Below are positions 1-11,267 of a stretch of DNA of 64,000 bases, in pieces. Origin of the DNA: Aegilops tauschii subsp. strangulata (Eukaryota > Streptophyta > Magnoliopsida > Poales > Poaceae). The position numbers were made by a program, and so were the translations under genes. Numbering within the stretch: the first letter of the stretch is position 1; every line of letters begins with the position of its first letter. The stretch covers positions 359,040,267-359,104,266 of the forward strand of contig NC_053040.3 in assembly GCF_002575655.3 (NCBI RefSeq). The letters are read 5' to 3'. The notes under the pieces are model-generated. The model was given only the letters and a program-made list of their open reading frames with translations, searched no databases and had not been told where the DNA came from.

Positions 1-1279
1 CCCCCAGGGCGCGCCCTCCACCCTCGTGGGCCCCCTGTTGCTCCACCGACGTACTCCTTCCTCCTATATATACCTACATACCCCCAAACGATCAGATACG
101 TAGCCAAAAACCTAATTCCATGCCGCAACCTTCTTTACCCACGAGATCCCATCTTGGGGCCTGTTCCGGAGCTCCGCCGGAGGGGGCATCCATCATGGAG
201 GGCTTCTACATCAACACCATAGCCTCTCCGATGAAGTGTGAGTAGTTTACTTCAGACCTTCGGGTCCATAGTTATTAGCTAGATGGCTTCTTCTCTCTTT
301 TTGGATCTGAATACAATGTTCTCCCCCTCTCTCGTGGAGATCTATTCGATGTAATCTTCTTTTGCGGTGTGTTTGTTGGGACCGATGAATTGTGGGTTTA
401 TGATCAAGTTTATCTATGAACAATATTTGAATCTTCTGAATTCTTTTATGTATGATTGGTTATCTTTGCAAGTCTCTTCGAATTATCAGTTTGGTTTGGC
501 CTACTACATTGATCTTTCTTGCAATGGGAGAAGTGCTTAGCTTTGGGTTCAATCTTGCGGTGTCCTTTCCAAGTGACAGTAGGGGCAACAAGGCACGTAT
601 AGTATTTCTGCCATCGAGGATAACAAGATGGGTATTTTTTATCATATTGCATGAATTTATCCCTCTACATCATGTCATCTTGCTTAAGGCATTACTCTGT
701 TCTTATGAACTTAATACTCTAGATGCATGCTGGATAGCAGTCAATGTGTGGAGTAATAGTAGTAGATGCAGGCAGGAGTCGGTCTACTTGTCTCGGACGT
801 GATGCCTATATACATGATCGTACCTAGATATTCTCATAACTATTCCCAATTCTGTCAATTGCTCAACAGTAATTTGTTCACCCACCGTAAAATACTTATG
901 CTCTTGAGAGAAGCCACTAGTGAAACCTATGGCCCCCGGGTCTATCTTCATCATATTAATCTTCCAACACTTAGTTATTTCCGTTGCTTTTTACTTTGCT
1001 TTTATTTTACTTTGCATCTTTATCACAAAAATACCAAAAATATTATCCTATCATATCTATCAGATCTCACTCTCGTAAGTGATCGTGTAGGGATTGACAA
1101 CCCCTTATCGCGTTGGTTGCGAGGATTTATTTGTTTTGTGTAGGTACGAGGGACTCGCGCATAGCCTCCTACTGGATTGATACCTTGGTTCTCAAAAACT
1201 GAGGGAAATACTTACGCTACTTTGTTGCATCACCGTTTCCTCTTCAAGGGAAAACCAACGCAGTGCTCAAGAGGTAGCA
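1..1279 (+). mobile_element. Gypsy LTR, 3' part (Sabrina/Fatima type)
   Basis: The stretch reads as the body and right end of a Triticeae Gypsy long terminal repeat. It has a TATA-like tract near 64, the conserved middle portion around 540-700, and a typical end near 1180-1279 that closes in CA (...AAGAGGTAGCA). The left end lies outside the window. No primer-binding site follows 1279, so this is either a 3' LTR or a solo LTR. The open frames inside it are chance frames of the LTR. The family name is from memory of wheat repeats and could be a sister family. Confidence 0.72.
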
Positions 1280-2061
1280 CCCACGCGCACAGAGTGGCCC
1301 ACTTACATGCTGCAGTTTATTGGCTGGAGTCTGGCTGCACCTGCTCATGCGTACGCTAATTAATGTTGTGAATGCGGGGCATGGAGGGAAATGGGCGCAT
1401 GCAAAAGGGTATATACGCAGACTAATTAGAGAAATACTGAAAAAAGTTATGCGCAGACAAAAGAGGACCGGAGGGAGTACTACTCATCTTCCTACTACGG
1501 TTAAGGAATATGTGGTTATCCTCAAAAAATAAAAGTCCTTCTTCGCGCTTCCGCATGCACGAGAATTTGGTTCTGCTCGCAATATGGATGATAGCTGGAG
1601 GATGAAGTGAACCCAGAGGCATGCTAGCACGGGAGTGTACTCATGTTCCTACTACTCCTACTACTAGTAGTAGTACAACTGTGGTACACTTGATGGTCAA
1701 AATACTATTATTCATCCGGTGCTCACAGTGAAGTGACAAGACCCTGCGCCCGAGGTGACACCAGTCTAGGCGGCGTGTCCGGGTTACCAAAGTCAGCCTC
1801 ACCTTGTGCACTATGCAGTCACTGTCACCGCCGCTGTATAGCATGCCTCGCCTCGTCTCCCTCTCCCCTAGCACCACTCCATCTCCATCTCCATCTCGCC
1901 GGAGATCCTGAGGTCACTCTTCATTATCTCATTGTGCCCCGGCATACCCTCGCCTCGCTCGCCTCCCCCAGTACCACTATTCCCTCGCTAGCCGCTCCAG
2001 CACCGACAACCTTCTCCCCCGTAAATCAAGCCCCCCAAAACCCCACCTTCCAAACTCCACC
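1280..2061. other. upstream region and leader of the F-box gene
   Basis: No convincing gene is seen here. The last 200 bases are C-rich and stop-poor, like a grass 5' leader, and run into the F-box start codon. Bases 1898-1915 share an identical 18-base stretch (GCCGGAGATCCTGAGGTC) with codons 10 to 15 of the DUF4283-like gene at 5021. This hints at a shared or duplicated promoter-proximal segment. Confidence 0.4.
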
Positions 2062-4180
2062 ATGGCCGAACGCGAACCACGCAGGATCCATATGAGCCGC
2101 GATTGGAGCAATCTCCCCAGTGACGTCCTCGACCTCTGTTGTTCGTGTATGGATATGTTGAGCGCCCTGCGGCTGGCTGCATGCTCGAGGGGCATGCACA
2201 CGGCCATCATCGAAGCGAGGCCAAAGCTTTTCAAGACATCCAGCTTGTTGCTATATGGTCTTGCGAGATTGGCTCACCATGATACGGAGGCGTACATGAT
2301 GCCCCTCGACTTCAATCCGATCTCCATTAGCCGAAACTTCTTTGCAAGTATGTAGTGGGTCGCCGTACATCATTTCCCTCGACTTCGATCCGATCACCAT
2401 CGCCCAAAACTTCTTGGCAGGTATGTACTAGGTCGGCATGAACTCCCACTGGATGGCTGCCTTCAGAGAAGACAGTAAAAAGTTGGTGCTCGTGAACTTC
2501 CAGACCTCCCATAGAGATTATCGTTCCTCCGTTGGATTATATAGAGTTTTAACATCGCGGTCCTAGTCATCTAGATTACCACGTCAGTTGGACGGACCTT
2601 GTTTTGTAGAAGATTGTAATCTACCAAGTGCCCACACGACATGTGAATTACGCAGGCTTCAAGCTAATTGCCTTGTTCGACCACAGACTCGTCTATCTTT
2701 ACGCCGGTGCCTTCTTTAGCTAGAGACAACTCAGCTCGCAGTGGATCATCGTCAAAGCTGATACACACTTTTGTGATGCTATGGAACACAATGGCATCAT
2801 CTGCGCGATCGACAAAGCAGATGGCACCACGTATTGCTGGGACAGCGTGTGTAAGTTGTTTCCTTCTCATGTTAATGATGACGCCATGACACTGTTTGAA
2901 CTTTTGTGATGATTGGCATATCCCTGTTTGAGCAGAATTTGAGTAGAACTATGGCAATGTATTAGAGACGCCGTAAATCAGCTATATTTGGAATGAGTTA
3001 ATTCATGCGATTGTGATCATGTCATTACAACCAAGTTGTACCCCTGAATAATCAAACGGTTAGGAATATATGGATATTCTCCTTATTTTACAGTAATCTA
3101 TATACTACTACTAAATATTAGTGTGTATCAATGGCCATGTTAGTTTCCTCATTTTCATGATGTAGAAACATGCACCACACTGTTGGTTTCATCTAACCAT
3201 ACATTAGGGAAGTAAATGTGCATATGGAGAACTCTATATTTGGAAGTAGTGAAATCCTGTAATGCTTACCATGTGTACATACCTATATTCGCCCTTCAGC
3301 AATCAATGGCTAGAATAATATCCTCACAAAAAATTTGCCCACAGAACATGAGTATATAACAATGCATGGTCTATGAGTTACCTCGAAGAATTTGTTTGTG
3401 AGGACAGAACATGATTCCATAACATGCCTGACATGGTAGTTTCCTGTGAAGAATCGATTGCGAGATAACTTGAGTATAACCATGCATGGCACTTCTATAT
3501 TTTCGAACCCAGTATACATCTCCCTGTATTTTCCTCCCAGTTCCAACGGGGACACATCAATGTTGTTTCTTGCACTATCCTACTCATACTCTGAACAATG
3601 CTGATCTTACATTATCAATGGTTGTCCTTTTTGATATGATGCAGTGTCCCTACAGTTACTGCCCTTTGTAAGCACACCACCTTTGCCAAAAACAGGGAAG
3701 CACAACTGGTTCCTCGCTCGATCAGACGACAGCAAAAGACTGATGATCATTCGGACACATGAGCCGGAAAAGTTATATTGCAAAAACCCCAATGTATACA
3801 AGCACCGTGAAATACGTGAGTATCCAGACAGTGGCTGTTACGTCTATGAGCGGGATACCAGCTTGTTGGGGCCTTCAGGATTTTTTAGTTGGAGGCGGGT
3901 AAACAGTCCTGGTTCACACTCTCTGTTTCTCGGACTCAATTATCCGATTAACCAGGAGATCACCGTTGGCAAGGACCTTGATGGCAGAGAGGCTCTGTTT
4001 GCTATGGAAAACTATGTCTACACGGCGAGCCCTAGGAGTTCGGGAGCAAACTCCCCTGATTGTCAACGATACAGCCTACAGCCAAAAGAAGGCGAGAATG
4101 ACAAAGGCATCCAGATTAACTTTGATCCTTGGATGTCTCAATTACGACAGGCAGTGATGTGGTTCAAGCCTTCAGGTTGA
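2062..4180 (+). pseudogene. F-box / DUF295 (KIB1-4 type) protein, broken
   Basis: Plant F-box proteins of this class would bind SKP1 through the N-terminal F-box and carry a DUF295 (KIB1-4) propeller-like domain. The first exon starts with an F-box-like segment (WSNLPSDVLDL, residues about 14-24, then LRLAACSRG). The DUF295 signature follows in pieces, for example CAIDKADGTTYCWD just before the intron. A GT..AG intron at 2851-3644 joins in matching phase to the second exon (3645-4180), which has LFLGLNYP and GREALFAMENYVYTASPRS, both typical of the family. Exon 1 is damaged: stop TAG at 2353-2355, a frame change in the duplicated block at 2293-2430, and a further in-frame stop near 2718. Exon 2 is open. 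Function is probably lost. Confidence 0.85.
2293..2430 (+). repeat. 73-bp imperfect tandem duplication inside the F-box exon
   Basis: Bases from 2293 (TACATGATGCCCCTCGACTT) reappear at 2366 (TACATCATTTCCCTCGACTT), and the similarity continues for about 60 bases. The spacing of 73 is not a multiple of three, so the second copy is out of frame with the first. The copies differ at many positions, so the duplication is not recent. Confidence 0.75.
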
Positions 4181-5020
4181 TAGGTAATTGGGCTGTTGCG
4201 TCGAAAGGGTGGAGTACTGGTGTCTCCTGATCATTGGTCGCTGAAGCGGGGCTGCAAATTATGATGGTGTTGGATCATCTCTTCGAATGACTTTGTTGTC
4301 TTTGCTGCTTGTTCTGGATGGGTAGTTCTTCTTTTGTTATGCATATTCCTTGTCATGTGGTCATCCTCGTCTATGTCACTCTTACTATGTAATAGTTGGC
4401 TCTGGTTAGAATGTCAATCTCGTCTGGATCACGAGAGTCTGAGCGCTGCAGATGGGTGCATTTTGGTGGTGTAGCAAGACTTCTTATGAACTATCATGTC
4501 TTGCTGTTTATGTCAGTAGTAGTCACTAGTCAGTGTTTGAATGTTGTATATATCGTTGTTTCGAACTGTTTATTGTCTCAAACTACTGGGGGGCTAAAAG
4601 AGGGCATCACCATTCTCCAGTGTTCAGAGTGTATCTCCTTTTTTCAAGTTATATAATTTGAGCTCAGTGTCTTTTCGATGATGTACACTTGTTTGGGCCA
4701 GTGAGGTGTCGTTGAATATGGGCCGAGTAGTAACGCAATGCCAAACAGGTCAATTATGACTCTCACACCGGGCTCTCAAAAGATCCTCAAAAAAAGGCCG
4801 GGCTCTCCAAAAAAGAAACAATAAGGACTCTTAGGCCGACATGTGGGCGCCACCGGTGTTTTCGTGCGCTTGTGCGCCGAGAGCATATTGGCGCGTGTTC
4901 GAAATTCAAGCTACCTTTTCATCCCCAATCTCCCGCCCCTCCCCCACTTCTGGAATCTCGATTCCTTCTCCAGTTCCCCCAAATCCCCCTCCTGTACTCC
5001 CTGTACTCAAGCTCACTATC
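4181..5020. other. intergenic, 3' flank of the F-box gene and leader of the next gene
   Basis: No gene is recognised. The left part is probably 3' UTR. A block at 4650-4760 is repeated at 6443-6555 on the far side of the DUF4283-like gene. The last 150 bases are C-rich leader sequence. Confidence 0.4.
4650..4760 (+). repeat. direct repeat flanking the DUF4283-like gene, copy 1
   Basis: This block (GAGCTCAGTG, then TTTGGGCC, then a TGAAT...GGGC...GAGTAG pattern) matches 6443-6555 over about 110 bases with moderate divergence. The two copies lie in the same orientation about 1.8 kb apart and bracket the gene. Confidence 0.5.
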
Positions 5021-5884
5021 ATGTCGCAGTTCAACGCGGATCTCCGAGCCGGAGATCCTGAGGTCCGTCCTGCCTTCGGTCGCTGCGTGCTGTCGCTCAA
5101 CAGTGGCATGGCGGCGCTTGATGACCAGTTTGCCGGCAATGTGCTGATGGTAACCATCAACGGCGACCGGCCTCTCGTCTCGCTGGACGACCTTGTCAAA
5201 GCTCTTGGCATTGTGCACGACATCCAAATAAGTGACTTGCTGGTTGAAGTCTGCCCGCCACCGGCTGATTTCTTCGTCAGGTTTCGGACAACTTTCGACT
5301 GCAGTCGTGTGTTCGAATCTTCCCGGCATTTGTTTTGCGATGGCGCGGTGGTGAGCTTTGATCGGTGGCACCCAGGATGGGGCTCGGTGCCCTCTGAGCT
5401 TGAGTTTTTAACAAAGCTTACCTTCCACGGCATGCCTCGACATGCTTGGAACAGCGAGTCCATGAATGAGCTTATCAACGACCTTGGAGGTGAGCTCGTA
5501 AGTATGTTTGTTCCTCCAAACAGCTGGGCTCTGACGGTTATGTCATGGATGAAGAAGCCGTCCACCATACCGAAGGTGATTGGTGTTGAGATACCGGTGC
5601 AGGAACCGGAGTTGTACTATTCGTCGCCACCAAGGCCGTTGCGGACCACGTTAGGGATGTACCTGTATCAAGTGTTCGTGCATGTCGAAGAAGTGGTCAA
5701 TCCATCAATCGAAGTCCTGCCGCCGCCGCTGGTGCCAGGGTCCGTTGACGACGATTACAGGAGTAAACAGACTTTCCCCGTGTTGCTCAGAACGATGGAT
5801 GGCACAGGGCCTACTCCATCGCGCGGCGGAGGCCACTGCTTCTTTGGGAGAAGAGGCAGGGCTGGCTGCCTGGATGTGCTCTAA
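5021..5884 (+). CDS. DUF4283-like protein, intact frame
   Basis: A 287-codon frame from the ATG at 5021 to TAA at 5882-5884. An in-frame extension upstream exists, but this ATG is the first in a good context after a C-rich leader. Residues about 40-150 fit the DUF4283 pattern seen in many Triticeae proteins: a segment like FFVRFRTTFDCSRV, then VVSFDRWHPGWG, then LTFHGMPRHAWN. Such domains resemble the N-terminal part of LINE-type ORF1 and zinc-knuckle proteins, but no zinc knuckle or reverse transcriptase follows here. The C-terminus is Gly/Arg-rich. The absence of any stop makes it the healthiest gene in the window. Function is unknown; nucleic-acid binding is only a guess. Confidence 0.65.
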   Translation: MSQFNADLRAGDPEVRPAFGRCVLSLNSGMAALDDQFAGNVLMVTINGDRPLVSLDDLVKALGIVHDIQISDLLVEVCPPPADFFVRFRTTFDCSRVFESSRHLFCDGAVVSFDRWHPGWGSVPSELEFLTKLTFHGMPRHAWNSESMNELINDLGGELVSMFVPPNSWALTVMSWMKKPSTIPKVIGVEIPVQEPELYYSSPPRPLRTTLGMYLYQVFVHVEEVVNPSIEVLPPPLVPGSVDDDYRSKQTFPVLLRTMDGTGPTPSRGGGHCFFGRRGRAGCLDVL

Positions 5885-6330
5885 TTTGAGGTAACAACTG
5901 AATCTTGTCATATAATAGTTAAATCCGAGCTATGGGTGTGAAGCACTGATGTGCCAGTACATTTGATTCTGACCTGTTCTAACTTTGTACCTGAACTTTT
6001 TTAGAAAGGGTTGTACGTCAACTTAATGTGCTAGCAGAACTTATTGTGTTGTCTGTCTGTTTTCTTTGCACAACATTCAAGATATTTCCCTGTCATTGAT
6101 AAAGACGATGAACCATTATGTACGAGTTCGTTGGTTTCAACATAGCCCTACCCGTAGCGATCCACTGCTTCCATCCTGATTGTGCCGCCTGCGTGAAATT
6201 TTTGTATGCAAGTTCAGTGTGCTATGATGTTCTATATGATTGTGTCAACTATATAAGTTTTTACTGAGCATCAGCAATGATATGGCTGAAAGATGTATTT
6301 ACGAGCATCAACCAATGGGTCTCTCTCTCA

Positions 6331-6364
6331 CACACACACACACGCACACACGCACACACGCACA
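6331..6364. repeat. CA microsatellite
   Basis: A run of CA dinucleotides interrupted by regular G substitutions (ACACGCACACACGCACACAC). Confidence 0.9.
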
Positions 6365-6442
6365 AGTGGGACCCTTTGAATTATTTCTTTGCTCGTAACA
6401 GCTTTTAATTAGGTTCCACTGTAATCTAACTTTTTTCTTAAG

Positions 6443-6555
6443 TTATTAATTGAGCTTAGTGACTTCAAAAAGTTGTACAGAAGCCTTGTTTGGGCCTTTC
6501 CGGCGTCGCTGAATGTGGGCTGAGTAGCCATGTTAGGTTGTACTGTACTACACAG
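6443..6555 (+). repeat. direct repeat flanking the DUF4283-like gene, copy 2
   Basis: Second copy of the block at 4650-4760, with the same order of sub-motifs: GAGCTTAGTG, TTGTTTGGGCC, GCTGAATGTGGGC, GAGTAG. Confidence 0.5.
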
Positions 6556-7270
6556 GCCTTTTTTTCAACATCAGCAATGCAACTCGGCCGACAGTTGTAC
6601 ACAATATCCGGGTTAACTTGTTATTCTCCGCCCCGCTGGGCTGCAAACTTTCCTAGGAGGTATGCATTAGGCTTAACAAGAAAATGGACTTTAAAAAATA
6701 ATAAATGAGATGTAATTATAATAACTGGGCAGTAACTATAAAAAAATGCACCAAACGCGTAATTAGTTTAAAAATATATTATTTTCAGAATTTGAAAATT
6801 TTAATTTCATTACTTGTTGCATGCGCAATATTTCGTTGGATTTTAACATAATACAACTTTATTTTGAAATTATATTTAATCTGACTAGAAATTTCGGATA
6901 AAAATATTTCGGATCCCATAAAAATTATTAATCGTTGTCCTAGCTAGAAAAATGGGATGTACTTTTAACAAACTGTAAATGGGCTGTAGTAAATTCCATT
7001 AGAATTAAAAAATGGGATGTACATTCTTACAAATCACAAATGGGCTATATGTTCTCTGCCACACACTTGTGGGCCTTCTAAGTTGACGCGTCCCCTAAAA
7101 AAACTAAGTTGACGCGTATGCAAGGCTTTGTCAACAACACACGGTTCCGGCAGCTGTGGCCATTGGATGTCCATCCAACAGATGTCGTGCTTCTTCTTCA
7201 ATCTCGGATATTCTTGCTTCAGCCGCCCAAAAAATGATTCCTCCCCCTGACATCTGGGGTGCACTGTTTC

Positions 7271-8640
7271 GGAGGCTGACCTGTGGGCCTACTAAGTTGA
7301 CGCGTACCAAGGGCTTTGTCAACTTAGTCAATATAAACGATTCTAGCTGCAGTGACCGTACGATGTCCTCCAACGGCCGTAGTGCTTCTTCAACCTCTGG
7401 TCTTCTTGCTCCAGCCGCCCAAAGCAGCGCCGGTCGTGCCACGTGCTCCTGCCTCCCGTGGCCGGCTGTGATGCCGCGGAGGCCTCACCGCCCCCTACTA
7501 CTCCCACCGCTGGCCAGGCTATCCCTCTACTCACTCACACCCCCTGTTATTCCGCGGCGATGGCAGCCTCACACCGTAGCCGAACCAGTGAACCCTCGTA
7601 CTCCTCTCCGCGCGGGCTTCCACTGTCGCGTCTTCCCCGGCTCCGCGTCGTCCCCTTCCTAGGCCTCGCCGTCGTCCACCGCCCTGGTGCTCTCGGCGCG
7701 GCGTGGTCCACGTGGTCAAGGAACGGCTTCCATCGGACGTGGACTGTACGTGGAGAGGCTGACAGCTGGGTCCACGACAGCAGCAAGTCCCTCCTTATTA
7801 CGCGGAAAATAATGATTCCTGCACCTGACAGCAGGGACCCACCGGATGGGCCACCGTATTTCACGAAAAAAATGTTTCCCCCCTGACTGCTGGGACCCAC
7901 CGGACGGGCCACCGTATTGCGCGGAAAAACGTTCCCCCCGCTGTCAGCTCGGACCCACCGGAAGTGCCTCCTTATTACACACAAAAAAATTAATACTCCC
8001 CCTGCTGGTTGCGACCCACCTTGGTGGGAGGCTGACTTGTGGGCCTACTACGTTGACGGGGACGGAGTGCTTTGTCAACTTATTCAATATGAACGATTCT
8101 AGCTCCAGTGACCGTACGATGTCCATCCAATGGCCGTAGTGCTTCTTCAACCTCTGGTATTCTTGCTCCAGCCGCCCAAAGCAGCGCCAGTCGTGCCGCA
8201 TGCTCCTGCCTCCCGTGGCCGGCTGTGCTGCCGCGGAGGCCTCACCGCCCCTACTATTCCCACCGCTGGCCAGGCCATCCCTCTACTCACCCACACCCCC
8301 TATTATTCTGCGGTGACGGCAGCCTCACACCGTAGCGAACTAGTCAACCCTCGTACTCCTCTACGCGTGGGCATCCACTGCCGCGTCTTCCGCGGCTCCG
8401 CGTCGTCCCCTTCCTAGGCCTCGCCGTCGTCCACCGCCCTGGTGCTCTCGGCGCGGCGTGGTCAGCGTGGTCAAGGAACGGCTTCCATCGGACATGGACT
8501 ATATGTGGAGAGGCTGACAGCTGGGTCCATGGCCGCAGCAAGGAAGTGCCTCCTTATTACGCGCAAAATAATTATTCCTCCAGCTGACAGCAGGGACCCA
8601 CCGGACGGGCCACCGTATTTTGTGAAAAAAACGTTTCCCC
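7271..8640. repeat. 757-bp tandem duplication within CACTA A
   Basis: Bases 7271-7883 (from GGAGGCTGACCTGTGGGCCT) reappear at 8028-8640 with high similarity, offset 757. Both copies carry the same C-rich block with CTGGTGCTCTCGGCGCGGCG and end near a run of A followed by GTTTCCCC. The unit is also present, inverted and diverged, in element B. Confidence 0.85.
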
Positions 8641-9164
8641 TGGCTGTTCGGACCCACCAGCTACATCTTCGCACGCAAGGAAGTGCGTCCGGGCAAAAAA
8701 AACAATTCGCCCCCTGACTGCTGGGATCCACCAGCTACATCTTCGCACGCAAGGAAGTGCTTGACAGTCGGGACCCACCTGTTCGAAGCGTACGTAGCAT
8801 TGTCATTCTGGTCGCGAACGTGTATGTACATACTGGTCGATGTAGAGGCGCGCACGTGTTGTAGTAGAGGCGCGCACGTAGCATGTACACGTACGTACAA
8901 CGGCTAATGTGCAAGAAAGAAAATACGGCCACGTACGTACATATGGGCAGGGTCTCGAACGCCTGCTCACGCATACGTACGGCCAGGGCTCGTGTACATG
9001 GCTGGGTCGGAACGGAGAAACTGTGTCATTGTCGTGTTCATGGGGAGCCAACCGGCTAGGTCGGAATGGAATGCGTCGTCATGTTCATCGGGAGGACTTG
9101 GACGGAACAACCGATTGAAACGAGGCCTGGCATACCGCAGAACGGCGGAAACGGTCTTGTGTTC

Positions 9165-9975
9165 GACCGGCCATGGTCGAAACGGGATCCTGTTCATCGG
9201 GAGGGGTCTTGCGTACCGCAAAACAGAGGAAACTGACCTCCTACGGTCGAAACGGGGGTCCTGTTGATCGGGAGGGGTGTGGCGTACCGCAAAACGGAGG
9301 AAACAGACTTGTGTTGGAGCGCTACAGTTGAAACGGGGGTCCTGTTCATCAGGAGGGGTGTGGTGCACCGCAAAACGGGACTCCACGGGATATTGTTCAT
9401 CTCCACCGTCGACCCCCTCCAACCTCCACGGGCTACTGTTCATCCACCGTCGACCTCCTCCAGCCTCCACTTGCGACTGTTCATCCACGGGCTCCTGTTC
9501 ATCCAGCCTCCACCGCACGCTACTCCACCGGCTACTGTTCAACCAGCCCTCTCCATGGGCTCCTGTTCAACCACCCCTCCACGGGCTACTGTTCATCCAG
9601 CCCTCCACCGTCTACTGTTCATCCTGCCTTCCACGGGGTGGTCCTGTTAATCCTGCCCTCCACGGGGTCCTGTTCATCCAACCCCAACCGGCTCGATCGG
9701 TCGGGGTCCTGTTCATCCAGAGGCAACACCACGGGGTGCTGTTCATCCACCCCACCGGGAACTGTTCATCCAAACCCCCCCAGCAACGCTTACTGATCAT
9801 CTAGAGGCAACACCACGGGGTGCTGTTCATCCACCCCACCGGGAACTGTTCATCCAAACCCCCCCAGCAACGCTCACTGTTCATCCAGAGGCAACACCAC
9901 GGGGTCCTGTTCATCCACCCCCACCGGGAACTGTTCATCCAAACCCCCCCAGCAACGCTCACTGTTCATCTAGAG
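9165..9975 (-). repeat. subterminal repeat array of CACTA A (TGGATGAACAG type)
   Basis: About 20 copies of CTGTTCATCCA (minus strand TGGATGAACAG), including one- or two-base variants, occur here at spacings of roughly 20-45 bases. Several are joined to a GTACCGCAAAACGGAGGAAA block. Dense short repeats next to the terminus are the hallmark of CACTA elements and are known in En/Spm to bind the element's own protein. Confidence 0.85.
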
Positions 9976-9983
9976 GCAGCATC
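9712..9983. repeat. 84-bp higher-order repeat in the subterminal array
   Basis: The unit starting AGGCAACACCACGGGG recurs at 9721, 9804 and 9889, with a partial copy at 9972. Each unit holds three CTGTTCATC motifs. Confidence 0.85.
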
Positions 9984-10485
9984 GATCAGCTTTCAGTTAG
10001 CAGCAGTAGCGAAGGAATCGCTCGATCGGGTTCAGTTAACACCCATCGATTGATCGCTCGGGTTCAGTAACGCGTAGCCTGCAGTGCAATCGCTCGGATT
10101 CAGTTAGAGCCCAACGCCTCGCTCGGGTTCAGTTAGAGCCCAATGCCTCGCACCCACGTGCGTGCCTGTACGAGAGAAACGCGCATTGCTCGGCCCTGAC
10201 CACCCACCGTAACCGGGAACACCCCAATATTTTCCTCGCCCTCGCTTCTACCACGGTTTTTTCCGTCATGGACGGCCCAAAGAATGTCATGCAGCTGCGT
10301 CTCCGGCCCGCCCAGGATGAAAAGCCCATTTTCTGTCATGATTTTTTGTCATAGAAGTAGGACCCCACCACATCTATGATGATACCGGGTTTTGTCACAA
10401 TTATCGTCATAGAAGTGTCAGAAGTATGACAGAAAAAAAATTCGTTCGGCCCAAAATGTCACGGATGTGTCTTTTTTTTGTAGTG

Positions 10486-10586
10486 GTGTTAGTGCCTACA
10501 TGTTGTTTTGAACATTACTACAGGCCTATTTGGTTTGCAGGATCTGTAAAATGCACTAACATGCCATCTTCGATCTGACATGATTA
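10486..10586. other. 101-bp spacer between two CACTA elements
   Basis: A short unique stretch lies between the terminus of element A and the start of element C, ending in the TTA target duplication of C. No coding signal was recognised. Confidence 0.5.
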
Positions 10587-10606
10587 CACTAGTAGAAAAG
10601 AGGGCT
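10587..10606 (+). repeat. left terminal inverted repeat of CACTA C
   Basis: CACTAGTAGAAAAGAGGG is preceded by the TTA target duplication. It pairs with the right end at 22536-22555. Confidence 0.93.
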
Positions 10607-10639
10607 TTGGTTCAGGCCGGGTCAGCCCATTAGTCCTGG

Positions 10640-10880
10640 TTCAGTCCAGAACCGGGACCCATGGGGGCACTGGTCCCGGTTCGTGAGGCCAGGGGCCTGC
10701 CGGGCCTCATGGGGGCATTGGTCCCGGTTCGTCTGGCCCCTTTGGTCCCGGTTGGTGGGACGAACCGGGACCAATAGGCCTCGCTCCTGGCCCACCACCA
10801 TTGGTCCCGGTTGGTGGCTTGAACCGGGACCACAGGCTGCCCTTTAATCCCGATTCATACCATGAACCGGGACCAATGAG
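10640..10880 (+). repeat. left subterminal array of CACTA C
   Basis: Direct and inverted copies of GGTCCCGGTTGGTGG and its reverse complement alternate here, often as small palindromes around a GG..CC spacer. The array ends just before the TATA box at 10886. Confidence 0.88.
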
Positions 10881-10885
10881 GTGCC

Positions 10886-10893
10886 TATATATA
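10886..10893 (+). promoter_or_regulatory. TATA box of CACTA C, left promoter
   Basis: CTATATATACCCCTCGCCC lies directly after the last subterminal repeat and about 370 bp upstream of the first ORF of the element. This is a typical grass TATA followed by a C-rich leader. A GT at 11161, inside GTGGTGAGCC, could start a leader intron. Confidence 0.6.
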
Positions 10894-11267
10894 CCCCTCG
10901 CCCGCGAGCAGAGCACTCCAGTGCTCTGTTTTTCTCTGGCCGGCGAGGGGAGGGCTTTGTGGTGCTCTACCTCACCTCCTATGCACATGAGGTGTTCGAT
11001 GAAATGCCTGAGCCACACTAGTTAAGCTTTCTCGTCTCGAAGCTCGACCTCAAAGCTCCATTTTCCTCGAGTTTTGTCTAGGTTTAGCGGCCCGTCACGT
11101 CCCATTCCCGTCTTCACCGCTGTCGATCGCCCGCGCCGATCTCGTTGTCGGCACCACTGTGGTGAGCCTCTTGTTCTTATCTTCTTTCTGAAAGAAAAAA
11201 AATCTTACTTTAGATAGATACTTGTCTAATTTTCTTACTATTTTATTGCTTGTTATTATATAGTGCG

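Larger units (their letters stand above)
5885..7029. other. intergenic with AT-rich tract
   Basis: The first part is likely 3' UTR of the DUF4283-like gene. A CA-type microsatellite lies at 6331-6364 and the second flanking repeat at 6443-6555. From about 6700 the sequence is AT-rich and merges into the left part of CACTA element A without a visible boundary. No gene is seen. Confidence 0.4.
7030..10485 (-). mobile_element. CACTA element A: terminal and subterminal part
   Basis: The right edge at 10485 is a CACTA-superfamily terminus. Read on the minus strand it starts CACTACAAAAAAAAGACACA and runs into TGACATTTTGGGCC. Inward lie a run of GAACCCGAGCGAT-like repeats, a dense array of TGGATGAACAG-type subterminal repeats (9165-9975), and a 757-bp tandem duplication (7271-8640). 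The opposite terminus was not found, so the left limit is approximate and the copy may be truncated. No transposase frame is present. The same arrangement occurs inverted at 41441-45500 (element B), which shows that this is one repeat family. Long open frames inside are by-products of the repeat structure. Confidence 0.8.

Noticed and set aside
4396..4656. 86-codon plus-strand frame after the F-box gene
   Set aside because: No domain, no splice support, and it lies in the likely 3' UTR and repeat block.
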